From positions 1 through 43,304 of the forward strand of contig PBSL01000008.1 in assembly GCA_002726205.1 (NCBI GenBank): a DNA stretch of 43,304 nucleotides. Direction: 5' to 3'. The stretch is from Planctomycetaceae bacterium. Its GTDB lineage: Bacteria > Planctomycetota > Planctomycetia > Planctomycetales > Planctomycetaceae. Positions 1-8,260 of this stretch are shown piece by piece; the first letter of the stretch is position 1, and every line of letters starts with the position of its first letter. A program made the translations under genes and the position numbers. The notes under the pieces are model-generated. The model was given only the letters and a program-made list of their open reading frames with translations, was not told where the DNA came from and searched no databases.

Positions 1-611
1 CGGTACTCCCACCGCGCCCAGGCCAGTTGTGTCCTGGGGTTGTCCGGTTCGAGCGTCCGGGCAACCTGCAGGGGGTCTTGGGCCTCGTCGAGTTTTCCCA
101 GCGCGATGAGCATCTCGGCGAGGCGAAGACGGAACAGGACCCGGTCAGGCTCGGCGGCAATGGCCCGCTCGATGCAGGCAACCGCTCGATCCGGGTCGGT
201 GCGTTCGAGTTCGATTCCCTGCAGGAAGGGCCAGCGGCCATCCTCCGGATCAAGCCGTTCGGCCTCTGCGAACACCACGATCGAATCGGTGCCGTAGCCG
301 CAGGCCATCAGGATCATGCCCAACCGGCCCCACGCCTTCCCCGATCGAGGTTGTTCGCGGGCCGCTTTGCTGGCTTCACGAATTGAATCGGCAACATCGG
401 GATAGGCGTTCTCGAGGTCGATGACCGGCAGCCGAGGCATCGGTTCGGGCCAGGCGTTCCAGATCGCCACGATCACGACAAACAGGATCCACCCCACCCA
501 CGGGATCCCTCGCTCAATTCCTCGTGGAGCTTTGCCGTCGATTGTCCACCAGCAGCGCCGCCCGCCCGGATCGGTCTCCGGCTTTGGCGATCCCGGTTCG
601 AGTTGACTCAT
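1..611 (-). CDS. TPR-repeat membrane-anchored protein, C-terminus cut by window edge
   Basis: The reading frame is open from an ATG at 611 to the left edge, giving about 203 residues. A hydrophobic segment near residues 31-45 (WVGWILFVVIVAIWNAW) suggests one N-terminal membrane anchor. It is followed by helical, Ala-rich repeats with TPR signatures such as AWGRLGMILMACGY, ERAIAAEPDRVLFRLRLAEM and EAQDPLQVARTLEPDNP. TPR proteins are protein-interaction scaffolds, and the partner cannot be read from the sequence. The start overlaps the stop of the upstream CRTAC1-like gene by ATGA, so the two are probably translationally coupled. The C-terminus lies outside the window, so total length and any further domain are unknown. 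Confidence 0.8.
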   Translation of the reverse strand, partial: MSQLEPGSPKPETDPGGRRCWWTIDGKAPRGIERGIPWVGWILFVVIVAIWNAWPEPMPRLPVIDLENAYPDVADSIREASKAAREQPRSGKAWGRLGMILMACGYGTDSIVVFAEAERLDPEDGRWPFLQGIELERTDPDRAVACIERAIAAEPDRVLFRLRLAEMLIALGKLDEAQDPLQVARTLEPDNPRTQLAWARWEY

Positions 612-2437
612 GGCACCGTTCCCCGGCCATGCTCGAGCACACGCAGGCGATCGACCGGTCCGCCGGAAAACAGCTCCTCGCTGCCATCGGGCCAGACCAC
701 CTCGATCCGGTCGATCTCGGTCAGGGATCCCAGTCCAAAATGGACCCGGGGATCATTCGAGGCCAGGTAGCTGAATCCAGGATTGGCCAGCTGAACGAAC
801 CGTCTCGAACCGGCGACCAGTGTCACCACGGCACCGTGGGCGTTGCGTCCGCCCAGGTCGGGTTCGACCACCCTGACCTGCAGCCAGTGTCCGGCACCGG
901 AGAAGTCGTTGAAGTAGATCCGTGCCCGACCGGCGGTGTTGGTGATGACGGCATCGACATCACCGTCGTTGTCGATGTCGCCAACGGCCAACGCTCGTGA
1001 AACCTCGATCGTGGAAACAAACGGGTCGCTGCTGCCGCTGAACTCGGTGAACTGTCCGTTGCCGGTCGCGAGGAAGATCTGGTTGGGTTCGGCGTAGTCG
1101 TCCCAGAACGACCGGGATTTTCCACTGCCGCTGCCGCGTCGTTGGGTGCGACCGTTGGCCAGTAACAGGTCGAGCCGACCGTCGTGGTCGAGATCGACGA
1201 AGGCGGTGCCGAATCCGGTCAGTGCAAGACTGGGAAGTGCCAGTCCGGCCTGAACGCACCGTTCGGTGAAGCCCTCGCGGCCGAGGCTTCTGTAGAGCGC
1301 GTTGTTTTCTCCTTCGAAATGCGTCACGAACAGGTCGAGTTTCGCGTCGCCGTCGGCGTCGCCCACCGCGATGCCCATACTTCCCTGCGGCCGGCCTTGC
1401 ATGTCGACCGCGCAGCCTCGCAGAACCGCTTCATCCCGAAAGGTTCCGTCGTGCTGGTTGATCCAGAGGAAGTTGGCCATCTGGTCGTTGGCGACGTACA
1501 CGTCGGGCCAGCGGTCGTCGTTGAAGTCGGCGCAGACGACTCCCAGCCCGGTTCCTCGCTGGTCGGCGATCCCCGAGGAAATCGTGACGTCGCTGAACCG
1601 GACCGGCACCCGGCGGTCGCCGCCGGCAACCATCTTTCCGGTCTCGTTGTGGAAGAAGCGGTCGGTTGTCGGTTCGAAGGCCTGCGGTGCGCAGAATTCT
1701 TCACGGCCCCGCAGGTAGCGGCAGCGTTTCGACGGGTCGTAGCGAACGTAGTTGGTGACGAACAGGTCGAGCCAGCCGTCGCGATCGTAGTCGAAGAAAC
1801 AGGCCGAGCAGCCCCAGCCGCGGTTGTTGATTCCCGCCGGTCCGGTGATGTCCCGGAAGGTGCCATCGCCGTTGTTGAGGTACATCCGGTCGGGACCGTA
1901 GTTGCTGACATAGACGTCGGGAAACCCGTCGTTGTTGACGTCTCCGACGGCGATTCCCATCGAGTAGGCCCGGTCGTCGAGTCCTGATCCGGCGGTGATG
2001 TCGACGAAGCGGCCGTCGGGTTCCTGCCTCAGCAGGCGATTGGTCGTTCCCGCGGCAGACTCGACCAGCTGGCGGTGTTCGTCGATCGGGGCCGTGTTGG
2101 CCAGGTACAGGTCCAGGTCACCGTCGCCGTCGATATCAAGCAACGCCGCGCCCGACCCGAGAATCGCCGGGAAGAAGTAGCGGTCGGGATCCTCGACCTG
2201 GTGGACGAAGTCGAGTCCGACCTGCTCGGTGACTTCGCGCAACAATGGCACGCCCTTACTCGACTGCCCGATCGGTTCATCGACGGGAGCCGGGTCATCA
2301 CGGTCCCAGCGGCTGATGAGAACGCCGACGACTGCTACCGCGAGGATGCTCGTGGCGATCATTGTCCGGCGATTTGACGGCATGTGCCCGTTTGTCCGGT
2401 TCATTGTGAGCCGACGCGATTCCCAGTCGTTGATCAT
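608..2437 (-). CDS. CRTAC1-like FG-GAP propeller protein with ASPIC/UnbV domain
   Basis: Product of up to 609 residues. An N-terminal hydrophobic stretch (TSILAVAVVGVLI) acts as signal anchor. Seven Asp-rich FG-GAP/VCBS calcium-binding loops follow, for example DIDGDGDLDLYLANT, DVNNDGFPDVYVSN, DYDRDGWLDLFVTN and DIDNDGDVDAVITN, consistent with a seven-bladed beta-propeller. The last ~90 residues match the ASPIC/UnbV domain (GHWLQVRVVE, RIEVVWPDGSEE). The architecture is typical of secreted planctomycete CRTAC1-family proteins, which are exported adhesion or surface proteins of mostly unknown role. Internal ATGs (for example 2404) are alternative starts; 2437 has a GGTGGG-like site upstream. 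The gene overlaps the downstream TPR gene by 4 nt, and the pairing of CRTAC1 and TPR proteins suggests joint action. Confidence 0.88.
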   Translation of the reverse strand: MINDWESRRLTMNRTNGHMPSNRRTMIATSILAVAVVGVLISRWDRDDPAPVDEPIGQSSKGVPLLREVTEQVGLDFVHQVEDPDRYFFPAILGSGAALLDIDGDGDLDLYLANTAPIDEHRQLVESAAGTTNRLLRQEPDGRFVDITAGSGLDDRAYSMGIAVGDVNNDGFPDVYVSNYGPDRMYLNNGDGTFRDITGPAGINNRGWGCSACFFDYDRDGWLDLFVTNYVRYDPSKRCRYLRGREEFCAPQAFEPTTDRFFHNETGKMVAGGDRRVPVRFSDVTISSGIADQRGTGLGVVCADFNDDRWPDVYVANDQMANFLWINQHDGTFRDEAVLRGCAVDMQGRPQGSMGIAVGDADGDAKLDLFVTHFEGENNALYRSLGREGFTERCVQAGLALPSLALTGFGTAFVDLDHDGRLDLLLANGRTQRRGSGSGKSRSFWDDYAEPNQIFLATGNGQFTEFSGSSDPFVSTIEVSRALAVGDIDNDGDVDAVITNTAGRARIYFNDFSGAGHWLQVRVVEPDLGGRNAHGAVVTLVAGSRRFVQLANPGFSYLASNDPRVHFGLGSLTEIDRIEVVWPDGSEELFSGGPVDRLRVLEHGRGTVP

Positions 2438-2473
2438 TCGGCTGGACCCACCGGTTTGTTACCAGTGTGAAGT

Positions 2474-2556
2474 GCGAGAGGGGGGATTCGAACCCCCAAT
2501 CCCTTTCGGGAACCAGATCCTAAATCTGGCGCGTCTGCCAATTCCGCCACTCTCGC
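2474..2556 (-). tRNA. tRNA-Leu (anticodon UAG)
   Basis: Read on the minus strand, the 83-nt segment folds as a class II tRNA. The acceptor arms are GCGAGAG and CTCTCGC. The D-arm region contains TGGCAGAC. The anticodon stem is CCAGA/TCTGG around loop TTTAGGA, giving anticodon TAG (Leu CUA). A long variable arm (TTCCCGAAAGGGAT) and the T-arm GGGGGTTCGAATCCCCC follow. No 3' CCA is encoded. A plausible promoter lies just upstream. Confidence 0.96.
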
Positions 2557-2604
2557 CGACTCTTCTCCCAGTGTCTGGACCCTTCATCGGTGTTCGGGAC
2601 AGTC

Positions 2605-2633
2605 ATTCTAGTCGTACGCCGAAGGCGGCTCAA
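2605..2633 (-). promoter_or_regulatory. Putative sigma70 promoter for tRNA-Leu
   Basis: On the minus strand a TTGAGC -35-like box (2633-2628) and a TAGAAT -10-like box (2610-2605) are separated by 17 nt. The -10 box ends about 48 nt before the tRNA 5' end. The match is good but was found by eye. Confidence 0.5.
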
Positions 2634-2683
2634 ATAGTCACTGTCGGTGTCTTCGCGAGTTGTGGACCAGGAGCGAGCCGCGG

Positions 2684-2712
2684 TTGACAGTATTCTGGAG
2701 GCCTCGCAGAAT
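2684..2712 (+). promoter_or_regulatory. Putative sigma70 promoter for the 2799 ketosynthase-like gene
   Basis: A perfect TTGACA -35 box (2684-2689) is followed after 17 nt by CAGAAT (2707-2712). The gene start lies 87 nt downstream. The -10 box is only a 4/6 match. The region between the tRNA and this gene (2557-2798) holds nothing else recognised beyond these two back-to-back promoters. Confidence 0.45.
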
Positions 2713-2798
2713 TGGCCCCTTCCGGCGTCAGGTCCTTGACGTTGCCATCGCGTTCGCTGTTCTTCCACCAGTCACGGTTTTCCCTCGAAAGGTCCGCC

Positions 2799-4067
2799 AT
2801 GCATCCCGGTGACGACGCAACCCGTGTCGTGGTTACCGGGATCGGGGTCGTTTCGCCGATCGGCATCGGCAGCGAGGCGTTCTGGTCGAGCCTGCGCGAG
2901 GGCCGTGGAGGAATCGAGCGACTGCAGACCTACCACGGCGACTCGCTGCCGACGAAGTTGGCGGCGGAAGTCAGCGACTTTGACCCCCTGCAGTACCTGC
3001 CGTCGCAGAAGGTGCTGAAGGTGATGTCGCGGGACATCCAGCTGGGAGTGGCGGCCAGCCACATGGCGATTGTTGATGCGGGGCTGAATCGGGGCATGTT
3101 GGCACCGGAGCGGGTGGGCGTGTCGTTCGGGGCGGGGCGGATTTCGAGCCGGCCGGAGGAACTTTCCGAGGCCGCCCGGTCGCACGGCGACTGGAACCAG
3201 GACAGCCTGGAGCTGATCACGCCGATGTGGCTTCTGAAGCGGTTGCCCAACATGCCGGCCTGCCACGTGTCGATTGGCCTGGACGCCCGCGGCCCGAACA
3301 ACACGATCACCTCTCGCGACACGTCGGCGCTGCTGGCGCTGGCTGAAGGGGTTGGCGTGATCGAGCGGGGTGCAGCCGATTGCATGGTCGTTGGCGCGTC
3401 GGCCTCGTTCATTCACCCGGTCGACCTGGTGAAACTGGGCCTGGTCGAGATGCTGTCGCAACGCGACGACGATCCGGCCAACGCCTGCCGCCCGTTCGAC
3501 GCCGCCCGCGACGGAACGGTCTTGGGCGAGGGGGCGGCCGCGTTTGTCATCGAACGGATCGACCACGCCCGTGCCCGGGGGGTGAACTGTTACGCCGAGA
3601 TCCTGGGAGTGGGGGCTGGTTGCGATGGCCACCGGGGCAGCGATCCGGACCAGGCCGGCGAAGGGCTCGTGCATGCGATCACCGCCGCGCTGGCCGGGGC
3701 CGGCCTGGCTCCCGGAGATCTCGGGCACATCAACGCCCAGGCCAAAGGGGCACCCGTCGAGGATCGGGTCGAGGCTCTCGCCTTGCAGCGAGTGCTGGGG
3801 GAGCGGGCTGGCGCGGTCCCGGTCACGGCACTGAAGAGCTATTTCGGTCACTTCGACGCCGGTGCCGGTGCCGTGGAACTGGCCGGCAGCCTGCTGGCGC
3901 TGCGGCATCGATTCCTGCCGGCGACGCTGGGTTTTCGTTCACCGGATCCGGGATGTGAGCTCGATATCGTCAGTGGCGAGGGGCGGGCGCTGGAGAACCC
4001 CGTCGCCCTGTCGATCAATCGGTCCGAGTTTGGTCAAAGTGCCGCGGTGGTGGTCCGGGCGCCCTGA
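2799..4067 (+). CDS. Beta-ketoacyl synthase homologue lacking the catalytic Cys (chain-length-factor-like)
   Basis: Product of 422 residues with the FabF/KAS thiolase fold: N-terminal VVVTGIGVVSPIGIGSEAFW, central GPNNTIT, and C-terminal SYFGHFDAGAGAVELAG. The Cys-His-His triad is degraded. The nucleophile position in GPNNTITSRDTSALLAL is Asp174, and the first His (normally in NAHGTSTP-like sequence) is Gln314 in NAQAKGAPVED. The second His is kept (H351 in FGH). Such a protein should not form an acyl-thioester. In polyketide and polyene systems Cys-less ketosynthases act as chain-length factors paired with an active KAS; that role here is inferred. The start ATG follows GAAAGGT; a TTG at 2712 would add 29 unsupported residues. 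No ACP or active KAS is adjacent; the intact KAS at 19385 is a possible partner. Confidence 0.85.
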   Translation: MHPGDDATRVVVTGIGVVSPIGIGSEAFWSSLREGRGGIERLQTYHGDSLPTKLAAEVSDFDPLQYLPSQKVLKVMSRDIQLGVAASHMAIVDAGLNRGMLAPERVGVSFGAGRISSRPEELSEAARSHGDWNQDSLELITPMWLLKRLPNMPACHVSIGLDARGPNNTITSRDTSALLALAEGVGVIERGAADCMVVGASASFIHPVDLVKLGLVEMLSQRDDDPANACRPFDAARDGTVLGEGAAAFVIERIDHARARGVNCYAEILGVGAGCDGHRGSDPDQAGEGLVHAITAALAGAGLAPGDLGHINAQAKGAPVEDRVEALALQRVLGERAGAVPVTALKSYFGHFDAGAGAVELAGSLLALRHRFLPATLGFRSPDPGCELDIVSGEGRALENPVALSINRSEFGQSAAVVVRAP

Positions 4068-4128
4068 GGCGGCTACCATCGCATCAGCGAGTCAGAGCGG
4101 GTCGATCGGCAGAACCAGGACGAGCGAC

Positions 4129-5688
4129 ATGTCGCGGCCCAATTCCCCCACTCCGCAACGATCACGCCCACGGCGTCGGCGGCAACTGATCCGCGTGACC
4201 GAAACAGTCAAATCCTCGACAGGTTTCGAGCGGTTTCGGCGGGCCATGCAGGGCAGCGGCTTCAGTGCCGTCGTCAGTGTCGCGGCACACGTGCTGCTGC
4301 TGTTGTTGCTGACCTGGTTTGTTGTCCGCGGCGAGGGTCTGTTGAAGGCCGAGCCGCTGGACCTGCGGTGGTTGACGGCCCGGGAGGTCGAAGAAGGCCA
4401 GTCGGCTCGTGCGCCGGTACGGATTGCCTCGATTCCCGACGGCACGCCGACGGTGCCGGTGGTTCCGGAAACCCCGGAGCCCCCGATGCCGGCCCGACCG
4501 GCCCGACCGGCTGTCCAGCCCGTCGATGTGGCCGGTCAACTGGCGACCAGAAAACCGGAAAAGAAACGGCTGTTGCTGCAGAGAATTGATGAGGGAGGCA
4601 AGAGCGACTTAGCGGTTCGCAGTGCCCTGGGCTGGTTCGCCCGTCAGCAACTGCCGACGGGAAACTGGCGATTGCACGAGGGGTATCCCGACGCGGGGCG
4701 TCGTACGGCACGCACCGACACAGGCGCGACCGCGCTGGCACTGTTGTCATTCCTGGGGGCCGGGTTTGACCATGTCAGCGGTGAACACCAGAAGACGGTT
4801 GCCGGTGGCATCAACTGGCTGGTTGGTCAGCAACGGCCCGATGGCAACCTGTTCGACATTGACGAGTTCGGCCGCGAGGAGACCTATTACGCACACGCGA
4901 TGGCGACGATTGCCCTGTGTGAGGCGGTGGCGCTGACGGCCGACCGGCGGGCAAGCCAGGCGGCGACCAGGGCGGTGAAATTTCTGGTGGCGTCGCAGCA
5001 GCCGATCCAGGGAGGGTGGAAATACCAGCCCCAGACCCCCTTGACCAACGGTGACCTGTCGGTGACCGGCTGGGCGCTGATGGCGCTGCATTCGGCACGG
5101 ATCGCAGGAATCGAGGTGCCCGGGGACGCGTTCCTGCTCGCGTCGAATTTCCTGGATACCGTCGAGATCCAGGATGGGGCAAGGTACCGCTACGAGCCGG
5201 AGTTCCCGGTGACGCCGGCGATGACCGCCGAGGGCCTGTTGTGCCGGCAGTGGCTGGGTTGGCCACGAGACCATCCTCAACTGGAGAACGGTGTTGGTTA
5301 CCTGCTCGGACCCAAGCACCGTCCACGCTGGCAGGATGGTCGTCGCAATGTCTATTCCTGGTACTACACGGCTCAGGTCCTGCACAACATGGGCGGACCC
5401 GAGTGGGAACAGTGGTATCGTGATGCCCGCGACCAGATTGCCTCGCACCAACTCCGAACCGGTTCGGTCCGCCGTGGCAGTGATGTCCGTGGCAGCTGGC
5501 ATCCCGGCCAGCCGATCGGCCAGGCAGCCGAGAAATCCGATATTGCCGGTCGGTTGTACCTGACGGCGATGTGCGTCCTGGTCCTGGAGACTCCCTACCG
5601 TCATGCCGGGTTGTACATGCCGGTTGACGAGTCCGAAAAAGGGAAGCCGGAAAGCGGTTCGACCGGGAAACCCGACCCCAAACGCTAG
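4129..5688 (+). CDS. Membrane-anchored prenyltransferase/squalene-oxidase repeat protein
   Basis: Product of 519 residues. A basic N-terminus (RSRPRRRRQLIR) precedes one transmembrane helix around residues 47-65 (VVSVAAHVLLLLLLTWFVV) and a Pro-rich linker (TPEPPMPARPARPA type). The C-terminal ~370 residues contain QW-type alpha/alpha-barrel repeats such as FARQQLPTGNWRLHEG, LVGQQRPDGNLFD and LVASQQPIQGGWKY. This fold is shared by terpene cyclases and prenyltransferase subunits. No DXDD cyclase motif is visible, so cyclase activity is not supported. Planctomycetes carry many such anchored repeat proteins of unknown function. The ATG was chosen because a GGA-rich site lies just upstream and the upstream extension overlaps the preceding gene. 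It lies 61 nt after the ketosynthase-like gene and may share its transcript. Confidence 0.8.
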   Translation: MSRPNSPTPQRSRPRRRRQLIRVTETVKSSTGFERFRRAMQGSGFSAVVSVAAHVLLLLLLTWFVVRGEGLLKAEPLDLRWLTAREVEEGQSARAPVRIASIPDGTPTVPVVPETPEPPMPARPARPAVQPVDVAGQLATRKPEKKRLLLQRIDEGGKSDLAVRSALGWFARQQLPTGNWRLHEGYPDAGRRTARTDTGATALALLSFLGAGFDHVSGEHQKTVAGGINWLVGQQRPDGNLFDIDEFGREETYYAHAMATIALCEAVALTADRRASQAATRAVKFLVASQQPIQGGWKYQPQTPLTNGDLSVTGWALMALHSARIAGIEVPGDAFLLASNFLDTVEIQDGARYRYEPEFPVTPAMTAEGLLCRQWLGWPRDHPQLENGVGYLLGPKHRPRWQDGRRNVYSWYYTAQVLHNMGGPEWEQWYRDARDQIASHQLRTGSVRRGSDVRGSWHPGQPIGQAAEKSDIAGRLYLTAMCVLVLETPYRHAGLYMPVDESEKGKPESGSTGKPDPKR

Positions 5689-6020
5689 GCTTGTCGTGGA
5701 TTGGGGTTTGCAGTTGCCAATCGCGGCGTCAGAATGTCCGCCCGTCGAGGCGGATCCAAAATGAAGGGGTTGGTCCAGGCGGCTATTGCGAGGGCCAAGG
5801 GTCCTCCGATCAAGTTTCCTTAATCGGCCTTGCTGGCATGGACGCCGCCCTTTCAACGCTGCAATCGCTTCGACTGCCTCGAGTGGCCGTGGCCGAATCA
5901 CCGGCGCCTGCCGCGTGGTTTCCCCACGGCAGCTGCCGTCGGGACGCCCGGTGGTGTTCGGCGGACAACTGGCGGACGGAACCGGTGGCCGGGACGGCCG
6001 GTCATCGAACGGGACGGGAA
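5689..6020 (+). other. 332-bp region upstream of murC; possible N-terminal extension or leader
   Basis: The murC frame stays open through this region, with an in-frame ATG at 5838 (product MDAALSTLQSLRLPR...). The Arg/Ala/Trp-rich translation does not resemble MurC N-termini, so I treat it as untranslated. It contains the inverted repeat listed separately. No convincing -10/-35 pair was seen. Confidence 0.4.
5806..5827 (+). repeat. Inverted repeat upstream of murC
   Basis: CCGATCAAG and CTTAATCGG form a 9-bp stem with one mismatch around a TTTC loop. It could be a small hairpin or a repressor site in the region before murC; no function can be assigned. Confidence 0.4.
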
Positions 6021-7388
6021 ATGCCCCCGGCGGCTCACCTGGTCGGCATTTGCGGATCGGGCATGCAGGCGCTGGCGGAACTGCTGGTCGGGATGGGCTG
6101 GCGGGTCAGTGGCTCTGACCAGTCCGCCGGAACGAACATGAGCACGGTGTTGAAGCAACGCGGTCTTTGCGTTCACCAGGGTCACGAGGGAGCTCATCTG
6201 CCAGCCGAGGCCGACGTGCTGGTGTACAGCCAGGCAATTCCGATGGGGAATGCCGAGCGGGTTGGCGCGGCCGGTCGTGGCATTCCCCAGTGGTCCTACA
6301 GCGAGATGCTGGGGCGACTGATGGCCGAGCGGACCGGGGTGTCGATCGCCGGGACGCACGGCAAGAGCACGACGACGGCGATGCTCGCGTCGTTGCTGCA
6401 GTCGGCCGGCTGGTCTCCTTCGGCAGTCGTCGGCGCACAACTGCTCGACGGGGCCGTCAGCGGCTGGGCGGGCGACAGCGACCTGCTGGTGGTCGAGAGT
6501 TGCGAGTACCGTCGCAGTTTCCTGGACCTGTCACCGAAATACGCGGTCATCACCGGGATCGAATCCGATCACTTTGACTGCTACGAATCACTCGACGAAG
6601 TGACCGAGGCCTTCGGCGAATTCGCCGCCGCGATGGACCCCGACGGCCTGTTGCTTGTCCGTGGTGATTGCACGGCAACGCGATCCGCCGCCGCGCGATC
6701 GACGGCCGAGGTGAGAACGTTCGGGCGGCGTCCCGGGCTGGACTGGTGGGCTGACGACGTGTGTCGGACGAGAACCGGCAGCCGGTTCCGATTGTTCTTT
6801 CGAGACGAGTTTCAATCCGAGATCAGTGTGCCGGTCCCGGGACGCCACAACGTCGACAATGCCCTGGCTGCTGCGGCGATCGCCGGTGAACTGGGGGTTG
6901 ACGTTCGCCAGGTCCGTGAAGGACTTCATGCCTTCGCGGGGATCCGTCGCCGGTTTCAGCGGGTGGGTTCCTGGCGAGGCGCGACGGTGATCGATGACTA
7001 TGCACATCATCCAACGGCGGTCAGGGCGACGCTGGAGACCGCGCGAGAGGTATTCGGTGGTCGACGGATCTGGTGCGCATTTCAACCCCACCAGGTCTCC
7101 CGGACGGTTGCCCTGTTCGAGGAATTTGTCGATGCCTTCGAGATGGCCGACGAGGTGCTGGTTCTGCCGGTCTTTGCCGCTCGCGAAGACGACCAGCGAC
7201 CGATGCGGGTTGGTGACGAGTTGGCCAGGCGGGTGGGAGAACACTTGACCGGTCAGCGGCGCTGCCGCTTCAGTCCTTCTCTTGACCGCTTGGTTGAGAC
7301 ATTGGACGATGAACTGCAGACAGAGGATGTGCTGATCACGATGGGGGCCGGGGATATCGACCGGGTTCAACATGAGTTCACTCGCTGA
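6021..7388 (+). CDS. murC: UDP-N-acetylmuramate--L-alanine ligase
   Basis: MurC adds L-Ala to UDP-MurNAc with ATP in the cytoplasm, the first peptide step of peptidoglycan precursor synthesis. The 455-residue product has the N-terminal UDP-binding motif VGICGSGMQALAELL, the ATP P-loop GTHGKSTT (about 111-118), the central ESCEYRRSFLDLSP and the GIESDHFDCY region. The C-terminal ligase domain begins near IRRRFQRVG and has DDYAHHPTAV. All are hallmarks of MurC rather than MurD/E/F. The ATG at 6021 gives normal family length and follows GGGACGGGAA; an ATG at 5838 would add 61 atypical residues. It overlaps murB by 17 nt and begins a murC-murB-ddl-ftsQ run resembling the dcw cluster. Confidence 0.95.
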   Translation: MPPAAHLVGICGSGMQALAELLVGMGWRVSGSDQSAGTNMSTVLKQRGLCVHQGHEGAHLPAEADVLVYSQAIPMGNAERVGAAGRGIPQWSYSEMLGRLMAERTGVSIAGTHGKSTTTAMLASLLQSAGWSPSAVVGAQLLDGAVSGWAGDSDLLVVESCEYRRSFLDLSPKYAVITGIESDHFDCYESLDEVTEAFGEFAAAMDPDGLLLVRGDCTATRSAAARSTAEVRTFGRRPGLDWWADDVCRTRTGSRFRLFFRDEFQSEISVPVPGRHNVDNALAAAAIAGELGVDVRQVREGLHAFAGIRRRFQRVGSWRGATVIDDYAHHPTAVRATLETAREVFGGRRIWCAFQPHQVSRTVALFEEFVDAFEMADEVLVLPVFAAREDDQRPMRVGDELARRVGEHLTGQRRCRFSPSLDRLVETLDDELQTEDVLITMGAGDIDRVQHEFTR

Positions 7389-8250
7389 CTTCAGCGAAAT
7401 CACCCAGCGCGAACGTTCCCTGGCCGAATGGACGTGGTTGAAGGTCGGTGGGCCGGCCGAGTATCTTCTCGAGCCCCGGTCGGTCGAGGAACTGGTTGCG
7501 GTCGTGCGTTGTTGTCATGACAACGACGTGCCGCTGCAGGTGCTCGGTAGTGGATCCAACCTGCTGGTGGGTGAAGCGGGTGTGCGGGGCGTTGTGCTGC
7601 GGATGACGGCCGAGGCATTTGGCGAGATCACCGTCGATGGCACGACCGTGACCGCCGGCGCCGGTGCCCTGCTCTCGCACGTCATCTCGCACACCGTTCG
7701 TGCCGGCCTGGTTGGCCTGGAGACACTCGTGGGGATTCCCGGCACCGTGGGAGGTGCGTTGCTGGGCAATGCCGGGGGACGTAGCGGCGATGTGGGACAG
7801 ACGGTCCGCAGCGTGACCGTGTTGACCGCCGCCGGCGAACAGTTCACCCGGACCGAGGACGAGTTGTCGTTCGGGTATCGCCAGAGCAGTATCAACGAAC
7901 TGCTCGTGTTGCACTGCACGTTCGGGCTGGCCGAGGGCAACGTCGAGGAAACCCTGAAACGGATGCGGAAACTGTGGATCATGCGGAAGGCCACCCAGCC
8001 GATGTCCCAGCAGTCGGCCGGATGTATCTTCAAGAACCCCCGCGGGATCAGCGCCGGCAGCCTGGTCGAGCAGGCCGGGTTGAAAGGGGAGCAGGTTGGC
8101 GGTGCCCGGATCAGTGACCGGCACGCCAACTTCATCGTGACCGATTCCGAGGCGACTGCCGATGACGTCCAGACGCTGATCGAAACCGCCCGCCGACGGG
8201 TGGCCGAACAGTTCGGGGTTGATCTGGAGCTGGAAATCCGGATCTGGTAA
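7372..8250 (+). CDS. murB: UDP-N-acetylenolpyruvoylglucosamine reductase
   Basis: MurB reduces UDP-GlcNAc-enolpyruvate to UDP-MurNAc using NADPH and FAD. The 292-residue product shows the FAD-binding motifs LKVGGPAEYLLEP, LGSGSNLLVGEAG and VGIPGTVGGALLGNAG, and the active-site segment QSAGCIFKNP. The catalytic proton donor is commonly Ser; here that position is Cys218, a substitution that also occurs in other MurB groups. The length fits the shorter type II enzymes. The start lies inside the last 17 nt of murC and the gene ends 10 nt before ddl, so all three are likely one operon. Confidence 0.95.
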   Translation: MSSLADFSEITQRERSLAEWTWLKVGGPAEYLLEPRSVEELVAVVRCCHDNDVPLQVLGSGSNLLVGEAGVRGVVLRMTAEAFGEITVDGTTVTAGAGALLSHVISHTVRAGLVGLETLVGIPGTVGGALLGNAGGRSGDVGQTVRSVTVLTAAGEQFTRTEDELSFGYRQSSINELLVLHCTFGLAEGNVEETLKRMRKLWIMRKATQPMSQQSAGCIFKNPRGISAGSLVEQAGLKGEQVGGARISDRHANFIVTDSEATADDVQTLIETARRRVAEQFGVDLELEIRIW

Positions 8251-8260
8251 GACACGCCGC

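Noticed and set aside
4129-5688. Functional squalene-hopene cyclase
   Set aside because: No DXDD motif and an N-terminal membrane anchor with a Pro-rich linker, unlike true cyclases.
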